Below, piece after piece: positions 58,347-64,000 of a DNA stretch of 64,000 nucleotides; position 1 is the stretch's first letter, and each line of letters begins with the position of its first letter. The DNA lies in contig NZ_JANIPJ010000003.1 in NCBI RefSeq assembly GCF_024623455.1, positions 332,270 through 396,269 of the forward strand. The letters run 5' to 3'. Source of the DNA: Paenibacillus soyae. GTDB lineage: Bacteria > Bacillota > Bacilli > Paenibacillales > Paenibacillaceae. Under the pieces are notes generated by a model. It searched no databases. It was not told where the DNA came from and saw only the letters and a program-made list of their open reading frames with translations. A program made the translations under genes and the position numbers.

Positions 58347-61300
58347 GTGCCTGAACGAGGAAAACGATGGTTGTCCATCATCATGAAATATACGATATTT
58401 TTGTCCGTGCTGCTCGCCGGCTGCGTGATGCTGACCAATTTGATCAACGGAGGGCTGGGCAAGCCGAACTTTCCGGTCTCCAAGAGCATCGCCTCCGACA
58501 TGCCGAGCACGGCGGTCCACCTCGGGACGCTGCCCGTGCAGGGAGAGCATGTTCGGGACGAAGACGCGGCATGGATTCCGATGACCGAGCTGCAGCAATC
58601 CGGGCAGGCGCAATCGTACGAAGGCGAATACTGGATCCGGCTCCGTCCGTCGGAGCAAACCATCCTGGACCCTTATCTATGGATACGGGGCATCGAGCGC
58701 TACGAGGTGTACGGACAGAACGAGCGGCTATACAGCTTTAATATCGAGCCGTTCAATCCCAAGGTGCGGACGAATCACCAGCTGCGCCTCGTCCCTCTAT
58801 CCTCGGCCGGGGACGGCTTCGCCTACATTCGCGTCATCCTGACGAAGCCCGGCATACAGCTTTACGAATCGACGTACCTCATCGTGAAGGCCGAGGACGC
58901 GCTTAGCCACGCGCTCCGCCAAAACGCGGTAAGAGCCATCCTGGGCATCATTTTTTCGTCTCTTGGCGCCGCATCGTTGTTCGCGTTTGCGTCGAACCGC
59001 AAGCAAGCCATCTATTTGTTTTTCGCCCTGCTGAATATCGGCCAAGGCTTATCCTGCTTCGTGAATACGTCGCTGCTCAGCTATTATGCCGAAGTGTCGG
59101 CTCTCGCCTACTACTCTTCGCTGTTCCTGCCGTTCTCCATGGTCGCTTATTTGGCTTTCCTGGAGCGAATGTACGGGAAGGGCTGGCGGTCGGTTAACCG
59201 GCTATCGCTGTACTTTTTGGGTGCTTATTTCGTTTGCAGCCTCTTAGCCGCTTGGCTCCACGAGCCTGCGTACGTCTGGCTGACGGGCAAATCGTTTCAA
59301 TGGGTTCTGGTTGCGGTGCTGATTGCCGTGTCCGCTTCCATCATCCGGACCCATAAGCTCCAGATCGACGGCAAGATGGAATGGATCATGCTGGGCAATG
59401 CCGTCATGATTTTATTATGGATATATAAGTGGCTGCTGTACCTGTACCCGGAGATCGGCGTTTGGCTTTTCATGAATTGGCCGCTTTATTCCTTCTACTG
59501 GCAGATGGATATGGTGTATGTTGCGGGATTTATTTTCGTGCTATGCACGGGTCTCGCCCTCTCCGGTTACTTGCGGAACATGCACGAGAAGCTGCACGTC
59601 TATGCCGGCCAGCTGGAGGAGCAGAATACGAAGCTCAAGGAGCTGGACGAATTAAAGGATGAATTTCTCGCCAATACGTCGCACGAAATTCGCACGCCGC
59701 TCCAAGGCATCGTCGGCATATCCGAATCGCTGCTAGAAGAGGCGGCCGGACCGCTCCCGCCCGCGGTCCGCTCGAATCTGCAGCTGATCGCCGACAGCGG
59801 CTCGAGACTGACGGGGCTCGTGAACGACATCCTCGACATGTCGAAGCTGAAGCACGGCGATTTGCAGCTGCGCCGCTCGCCCGTTCATTTGCGGCAAGCC
59901 GCCTCGGTGGTGCTGGCCGTCTTCGAGCCGCTGGCCCGGCAAAAAAGCATTCTGCTCATTAACGATATCGAGCAGCATGTCCCGCTTGCCTATGCCGACG
60001 AAAACCGGCTTCAGCAAATTTTGTACAACGTCATCGGCAACGCTTATAAATTTACGGATCGCGGCGAGGTCCGCATTCGGGCTGAAGAAGAGAATGGCTT
60101 CCTCGTCGTGGAAGTGCGCGACACCGGAATAGGAATCGACCGCGCGGATCAAGAAGCGGTGCTCGAGCCGTTCACGCAGGCCGGCGCCTACCGGCCGAAC
60201 GGAGGAACGGGCCTCGGCCTGCCGATTACGCGGAAGCTCGTCGAGCTGCACGGCGGAGAGCTGAAGCTCGTCTCCTTGCCCGGAGCGGGAACCTCCGTCA
60301 CCTTCTCGCTGCCCGTTGCGGCCGATTCGGATTCGCTCGGCTATTCCGCCGCCGGAGGCGAAGGGGATATGGAGGCCTCCCTCCGGAAATACGAACCGCC
60401 GATCGCGCTGGCCGAAGACTTGCCCGCCCCTGCCGCCGCATCGCGATCAGGCGGCGCCCAGGCCACGATTCTGATCGTGGACGACGAGCCGATTAACCTG
60501 CAGGTATGGAAGAACTATTTGGCCGATACCGGGCATCTCGTTCTTAGCGCGGGCAGCGGCCAGGAGGCGCTGAACGCCGTTCGGGAGCAGAAGCCGGATT
60601 TGGTTCTTCTCGACATTATGATGCCGGGCATGACCGGCTACGAGGTGTGCTCGGCCCTGCGCAAGCAGTACCATCCCGGCGAGCTGCCGATCGTGCTTCT
60701 GACGGCCAAGAACCAGCCGTCCGACATTCTGCAGGGCTTCGATGCCGGCGCCAACGATTATATGATCAAGCCGGTCTCGAAGCGGGAGCTTCTTGCCCGC
60801 ATGCAGCTCCACCTGGAGCTTGCAAGACTGAATCAAGCGCTCGAGGAGCAAGTGAAACAGCGGACGGCCGATTTGGAGAACACGTACCGTCAACTGCAGG
60901 ATTCGATGATGGAGACCTACGATGCGCTCGGCGAGGTCGCGATATGGGAGGAGAGGAATAGAATCGCTCACGAAATACACGATATTCTCGGCCATAAGCT
61001 GACCGGAGCGGCCATGCAGCTCGAGGCGGCCAAGAGGCTCATGCTTATCGATCCGGATTCCGCGCAGAGCAAGCTGGATGCCGCGCTGGAGTCCGTCCGC
61101 AAGGGACTGGAAGACGTGCGTGTCGCCGTTCGCATGATGAAAGAAAATTCGCCGAAGGATGATTTGGCCGAATCGCTGAACGAGTTGATGAACGAAACGG
61201 AGCATATGACGGGCATTACCGTCCGCCGCTCGATAAGCGGCGATATCCCCGTGCTGGACGCGTTGATGAAAAAATCGGTCTTCCACGCTCTGCAGGAAGG

Positions 61301-61544
61301 CCTGACCAATGGCATCAAGCATGGGGGAAGCAAGCAGTTCGACTTCGCCCTCTACATGGACGAAGACGTCCTCCTGTTCGCGCTTCACAATGACGGCTTG
61401 CCCTATACGGCGGCGCCATACGGCTTCGGCCTATCCGCCATGAAGGACAAGATCAAGCATCTCGGCGGCACGATCGAGCTTGCCGTGTCGGACATTCTGG
61501 GCGGCTCCGTGCTTCGGATCGAAATTCCGATGAGGGATATTTAA
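58347..61544 (+). CDS. Hybrid sensor kinase with two kinase modules (HisKA and HisKA_3)
   Basis: A protein of about 1,065 residues; GTG 58347 is preferred (GAGGGGAAGAAG upstream), TTG 58323 being the alternative. Order: membrane segment, an extracytoplasmic 7TMR-DISM-type domain (about 60-190), seven hydrophobic helices (about 195-395), coiled coil, HisKA with His446 (ANTSHEIRTPLQG) and its HATPase (GTGLGLPITRKL), a receiver with Asp756 (LVLLDIMMPG), a second coiled coil, then a NarX-like HisKA_3 with His878 (IAHEIHDILGHKL) and its own HATPase (FGLSAMKDKIKHLGG). Two kinase types in one chain are unusual. The HisKA_3 part suits the LuxR-type partner encoded upstream. The signal is unknown. Confidence 0.88.
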   Translation: MPERGKRWLSIIMKYTIFLSVLLAGCVMLTNLINGGLGKPNFPVSKSIASDMPSTAVHLGTLPVQGEHVRDEDAAWIPMTELQQSGQAQSYEGEYWIRLRPSEQTILDPYLWIRGIERYEVYGQNERLYSFNIEPFNPKVRTNHQLRLVPLSSAGDGFAYIRVILTKPGIQLYESTYLIVKAEDALSHALRQNAVRAILGIIFSSLGAASLFAFASNRKQAIYLFFALLNIGQGLSCFVNTSLLSYYAEVSALAYYSSLFLPFSMVAYLAFLERMYGKGWRSVNRLSLYFLGAYFVCSLLAAWLHEPAYVWLTGKSFQWVLVAVLIAVSASIIRTHKLQIDGKMEWIMLGNAVMILLWIYKWLLYLYPEIGVWLFMNWPLYSFYWQMDMVYVAGFIFVLCTGLALSGYLRNMHEKLHVYAGQLEEQNTKLKELDELKDEFLANTSHEIRTPLQGIVGISESLLEEAAGPLPPAVRSNLQLIADSGSRLTGLVNDILDMSKLKHGDLQLRRSPVHLRQAASVVLAVFEPLARQKSILLINDIEQHVPLAYADENRLQQILYNVIGNAYKFTDRGEVRIRAEEENGFLVVEVRDTGIGIDRADQEAVLEPFTQAGAYRPNGGTGLGLPITRKLVELHGGELKLVSLPGAGTSVTFSLPVAADSDSLGYSAAGGEGDMEASLRKYEPPIALAEDLPAPAAASRSGGAQATILIVDDEPINLQVWKNYLADTGHLVLSAGSGQEALNAVREQKPDLVLLDIMMPGMTGYEVCSALRKQYHPGELPIVLLTAKNQPSDILQGFDAGANDYMIKPVSKRELLARMQLHLELARLNQALEEQVKQRTADLENTYRQLQDSMMETYDALGEVAIWEERNRIAHEIHDILGHKLTGAAMQLEAAKRLMLIDPDSAQSKLDAALESVRKGLEDVRVAVRMMKENSPKDDLAESLNELMNETEHMTGITVRRSISGDIPVLDALMKKSVFHALQEGLTNGIKHGGSKQFDFALYMDEDVLLFALHNDGLPYTAAPYGFGLSAMKDKIKHLGGTIELAVSDILGGSVLRIEIPMRDI

Positions 61545-61558
61545 GATATTCAAAAGCG

Positions 61559-61611
61559 CAAACCCCAGACGAGGAGGTATATCCTGCTCGGCTGGGGTTT
61601 TATTTTTATTC
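61559..61611 (+). terminator. Terminator of the two-component operon
   Basis: AAACCCCAG (61560-61568) pairs with CTGGGGTTT (61592-61600), with further pairing inside (CGAG/CTCG) and a T-rich tail TTATTTTTATT. Confidence 0.9.
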
Positions 61612-61649
61612 GAGCCTAACGGAACGGAGCCACGTTAATGCCCTGTCGT

Positions 61650-61940
61650 GCAATACCGATAAGCGAGATCGTTATTGCTCTGTAGAAGCAGCTACTTTGC
61701 TCGATAGCGATCGGAGGTGTGGCTACTGGCGTTAAAGCAGCGGTGAATCGTGCGATAACGCTATGAGCAATCGTTATCGTCTTACTGCAGTAACTAGTTT
61801 GTTCGATTACGATCGTAGGTGTGGCTACTGGCGTTAAAGCAGCGGTGAATCGTGCGATAACGCTATGAGCCATCGTTATCGTCTTGCTGCAGCAGCTAGT
61901 TTGTTCAATAGCGATCCGGAGGTGTTGGCTGCTGGCGTAA
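61650..61940. repeat. 102-bp tandem repeats, about three copies
   Basis: The unit GATAACGCTATGAGCAATCG begins at 61754 and recurs 102 bp later at 61856; an older, shorter copy begins near 61658 (GATAAGCGAGATCGTTATTG), and a partial copy precedes the terminator. Each unit holds a small hairpin (GATAACG ... CGTTATC). Because 102 is divisible by three, a minus-strand frame stays open across it, but I see no start signal or gene-like codon use. The region 61612-62040 otherwise has no gene. Confidence 0.75.
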
Positions 61941-61942
61941 CA

Positions 61943-61994
61943 AAAAGGGGCATCTAAAAAGTTCACCTTAGTGACTTTTTAGATGCCCCTTTAA
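61943..61994. terminator. Bidirectional 19-bp hairpin terminator
   Basis: AAAGGGGCATCTAAAAAGT pairs with ACTTTTTAGATGCCCCTTT, flanked by A-rich sequence on both sides. It lies 46 bp after the nitroreductase stop. Confidence 0.85.
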
Positions 61995-62040
61995 AAATCG
62001 ACGTGAATGGAATGACCGCAGTAATTCCCGCGTTCTGAAA

Positions 62041-62664
62041 TTATTTAATGAACTTCACTCGCTCTTCAAGCGGCTTGAATTCCTTGTCGCCGGCAGGTGC
62101 AACCGGCTTGCCGAAAGGCATTTGGGCGAGCAGCTTCCAGCTGGAAGGAATGTTCCACTCTGCTTTCACCTTATCGTCGATAAGCGGATTGTAGTGCTGC
62201 AGCGTCGCGCCGAAGCCTTCCAATTCGAGCGATGTCCAGATGACGTATTGCAGCATGCCGTTCGATTGGTTCGACCAAACCGGGAAGTTATCCGCATAGC
62301 TTGGGAACTGCTTCTGCAGGCCTTCCACGACTTCTTGATCCTCGAAGAACAGAACCGTTCCGTATCCTGCGCCGAACATGTTCATTTTGTCTTGAGTCGA
62401 TCCGAACTGATCCGCGGGCACGATGGCTTTCAGCGTTTCCGTCGTGATGCTCCACAGTTTTTTATGTTTGTCGCCGATAAGTACGACTACTCTAGCGCTC
62501 TGGGAATTAAAAGATGATGGCGTGTGCTTCACGGCGTGATTGACGACCTCTTGAATGCGCTCGTCCGATACGACTTGCTCATTGCTGATGACGTAGATCG
62601 AACGTCTTGCTTCAACTGCCTCGTAAAAGTTTTTTGTTGCGGTTGCTCCCTGCGTTGTTCCCAT
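62041..62664 (-). CDS. Nitroreductase family protein (Frm2/COG3560-like)
   Basis: A 207-residue FMN-dependent nitroreductase-type protein. It has YEAVEARRSIYVISNE at the N-terminal FMN-binding turn, VKHTPSSFNSQSARVVVL with the second phosphate contact, and a later EGFGATLQHYNPLIDD. These match the NfnB-related group that reduces nitro compounds or quinones. GGAGGCTATTT precedes ATG. It probably follows catE in one transcript and would take part in the quinone or phenolic stress response. Confidence 0.88.
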   Translation of the reverse strand: MGTTQGATATKNFYEAVEARRSIYVISNEQVVSDERIQEVVNHAVKHTPSSFNSQSARVVVLIGDKHKKLWSITTETLKAIVPADQFGSTQDKMNMFGAGYGTVLFFEDQEVVEGLQKQFPSYADNFPVWSNQSNGMLQYVIWTSLELEGFGATLQHYNPLIDDKVKAEWNIPSSWKLLAQMPFGKPVAPAGDKEFKPLEERVKFIK

Positions 62665-62773
62665 GTGAAATAGCCTCCAGTCATTGATTTGAACTGCCTT
62701 ATTATTCGTTTACCCTGCTTGCTCTATTCTTAAGCGGCATGACAATGCATGCCGAGTTGCAGGCTCATCGTGT

Positions 62774-63640
62774 TTAAGCCTCTGCCTCAAGCTTCACCGA
62801 GATGCCGTTGGGGTCGCCAACCCACCGAATCCGACCGTCTCGCTGAACGGCAAAGCCGTGTTGTTCAAGGCTTTCAGCTGTCTTCTCCAGTTCTTCCTCG
62901 TTCGGTAAAATAACCGTAAAATACGAGATGCCCGTACCATTAGCGGGTACCTGGGGCGCGCCTGCTCCTGCCCATAAATTCAGGCCGACATGGTGATGGT
63001 AGCGTCCCGCGCCGATAAACAACGCGCCCATTTGACGCATGAGATCGGCTTCGATGTCAAACCCCAGCGCATCGCAATAAAATTGCTTCGATTTGTGGAG
63101 ATCTCCGACATGGAAATGCACGTGGCCAATGACCGTTCCCTGCGGCAGACCGCCCCATTCTTCTCCTTCCGCTTCGGCAAGCAAACCGTGCCAGTCGATC
63201 GGATCGGTCCCCATCTTGACGAAGCCTTGCTCGTTATATTCCCATTCGTCTCTCGGGCGGTCGCGGTAAATCTCAATGCCGTTCGAATCCGGATCGGAAA
63301 TGTACAACGCCTCGCTTACCCAATGATCCGCTTGTCCGACTTGAATGCCTTTATCGAGCAGCCTGCGAAGCGACTTGCCGAGCGCCTTTCTCGTCGGGAG
63401 AAGGATTGCATAGTGGTATAATCCGCTCGCCGATCGCTGGGGCACAATATATGCGTTGGGTACTTCCTCCAGCACAACAAGGGCCGTACTGCCGTCAGCC
63501 GTCAATTCCGCGATGTTCCCGTTCCTCGTTAATACCTGAAAGCCAATTACGTCTTGGTAAAAAGCGAGCGATCTCTCCATATTGCTTACTTTGAGCTTCA
63601 CTTCCCCAAGCCTAGCGGCCGGATTCAGCCGATGCGCCAT
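62774..63640 (-). CDS. catE: Catechol-2,3-dioxygenase-like VOC protein CatE
   Basis: A 288-residue protein with two VOC (glyoxalase/extradiol-dioxygenase) domains. Likely metal ligands are in the second half and at the pocket: LYHYAILLP, DSNGIEIYRDRP, and VIGHVHFHVGDLHKSKQFYCDALG with YHHHVGLNLW. It matches Bacillus CatE, which opens catechols and is controlled by HxlR-type repressors (CatR/YodB). AGAGAGGTGAC precedes ATG. The promoter at 63703-63731 is overlapped by a dyad like that bound by such a repressor. The HxlR gene at 252-611 is a candidate controller. Confidence 0.86.
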   Translation of the reverse strand: MAHRLNPAARLGEVKLKVSNMERSLAFYQDVIGFQVLTRNGNIAELTADGSTALVVLEEVPNAYIVPQRSASGLYHYAILLPTRKALGKSLRRLLDKGIQVGQADHWVSEALYISDPDSNGIEIYRDRPRDEWEYNEQGFVKMGTDPIDWHGLLAEAEGEEWGGLPQGTVIGHVHFHVGDLHKSKQFYCDALGFDIEADLMRQMGALFIGAGRYHHHVGLNLWAGAGAPQVPANGTGISYFTVILPNEEELEKTAESLEQHGFAVQRDGRIRWVGDPNGISVKLEAEA

Positions 63641-63683
63641 CTATGGTCACCTCTCTTAATTCTTACTCTTCATAAAAAATTGT

Positions 63684-63731
63684 TACTTACTATTTGTAAT
63701 TAAGTATAAGTTTGTTGATCGGATTCGTCAA
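63684..63731 (-). promoter_or_regulatory. catE promoter with overlapping HxlR-type dyad
   Basis: TTGACG (63726-63731), 17 bp, TATACT (63703-63708) form a strong minus-strand promoter. The dyad TACTTA (63684-63689)/TAAGTA (63701-63706) overlaps the -10 and start site, the expected place for a repressor of catechol genes. Confidence 0.65.
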
Positions 63732-63760
63732 GTTATCAAATTGGCGATGGCCCTGTGATG

Positions 63761-63875
63761 GCCCTGCCAAAAGTCACTTTCGATCGAATAAGACGATTAA
63801 AACGTCTTACAGCCATGCCAGCAGCTACTTTCGAGTGAATAAGACGATTAAAACGTCTTACAGCCCTGCCGGCGA
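63761..63875. repeat. 51-bp tandem repeat with an internal hairpin
   Basis: The unit starting GCCCTGCC or GCCATGCC begins at 63761 and 63812 and is cut short after 63863. Each full unit contains TAAGACG ... CGTCTTA, a 7-bp hairpin. No gene is seen in 63732-63977. Confidence 0.75.
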
Positions 63876-63977
63876 TGACGTACAATAAGTTGTGTACCAA
63901 CATTTGGAGTCTTTCCAAGACACAAAAAAGTAGAGTATCCTCGGGGTTACCACGCCACCAAGAAGGGACTCTACTCG

Positions 63978-64000
63978 ATGACAATCATACCAGAAAACCA
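63978..64000 (+). CDS. Start of an open frame, possibly a transposase (cut by the window edge)
   Basis: Only seven complete codons are visible (MTIIPEN). GGGACTC precedes ATG. Nearby, AGTAGAGT (about 63929-63936) and ACTCTACT (about 63968-63975) are inverted copies, and the upstream sequence resembles the left end of an IS element. That this is a transposase is a guess. Confidence 0.3.

Noticed and set aside
61650..61940. CRISPR array
   Set aside because: The repeats are 102 bp, contiguous and without unique spacers, and there are no cas genes.
61616..61966. 116-residue minus-strand frame with 34-residue repeats
   Set aside because: The repeat arises from the 102-bp DNA repeat; the start lies in a terminator hairpin with no ribosome-binding site.

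Overview
The window looks like chromosomal DNA of a spore-forming, Gram-positive, carbohydrate-scavenging bacterium of the Paenibacillus type. The signs are a surface enzyme ending in three SLH cell-wall-anchoring domains, ABC sugar importers of the LplB/YtcP kind that carry no ATPase of their own, thioredoxin-type ArsC, GlpP, a GerPF-like small protein, a bactofilin/M23 pair, strong AGGAGG ribosome-binding sites and frequent GTG/TTG starts. No rRNA, tRNA or CRISPR array was seen.

Layout. 1-4.4 kb: the end of a flavodoxin-like quinone/NAD(P)H oxidoreductase, an HxlR regulator, a small membrane protein, a solo TnpB insertion element sitting between a promoter-like sequence and lspA, and an NAD(P)-binding protein. 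4.5-22.2 kb: a fructan-utilisation locus on the minus strand. A LacI repressor (21.2-22.2 kb) with its own operators precedes two permeases, a lipoprotein binding protein, two cytoplasmic GH32 enzymes, a ROK fructokinase, a 1,856-residue SLH-anchored GH32 enzyme, a divergent GH32-like protein and a choline-kinase-like phosphotransferase. The surface enzyme would break or rearrange fructan outside the cell; the importer takes up the product, the inner GH32 enzymes release fructose, and the ROK kinase phosphorylates it. Two of the GH32 proteins carry Glu in place of the usual nucleophile Asp of the WMNDPNG motif, so their reaction may differ from simple levan or inulin hydrolysis.

22.5-34.4 kb: mostly housekeeping or envelope genes (metallophosphoesterase, DUF4173, SgrR-like regulator, DUF2500, GNAT, PHP phosphatase, M23 peptidase plus bactofilin, AAC(3)-like acetyltransferase, chromate transporter), with two repeat-bearing intergenic regions and one 57-residue gene. 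34.4-40.6 kb: a seven-helix membrane protein whose ribosome-binding site lies in a hairpin, a glycerol-3-phosphate importer (ugpBAE) followed by glpP, and a SIMPL-domain gene that overlaps a YiiX-like gene tail to tail. 40.7-45.5 kb: a sulfur-scavenging operon (marR, arylsulfotransferase, sulfonate-type SBP, ATPase, permease) preceded by a good promoter and a terminator-like leader. 45.5-49.8 kb: arsR-arsB-arsC, then a flavoprotein with a Cys-rich tail and a MarR regulator with a CCxxCC motif; both of the last two have the same TTGCA-N3-TGCAA operator upstream.

49.9-61.6 kb: a 50-residue peptide gene resembling a paeninodin-type lasso-peptide precursor, a 2,431-residue secreted multidomain protein, and a divergent two-component pair whose kinase joins two different histidine-kinase modules around a receiver. 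61.6-64 kb: 102-bp and 51-bp tandem repeats, a nitroreductase, a CatE-like dioxygenase with a clear promoter and dyad, and the start of a possible transposase at the window edge.

The strongest leads are the Glu-variant GH32 pair in the fructan locus, the lasso-like peptide without visible maturation enzymes, and the Cys-rich flavoprotein/MarR pair beside the ars operon. All functions come from reading motifs and context; no database search was run.
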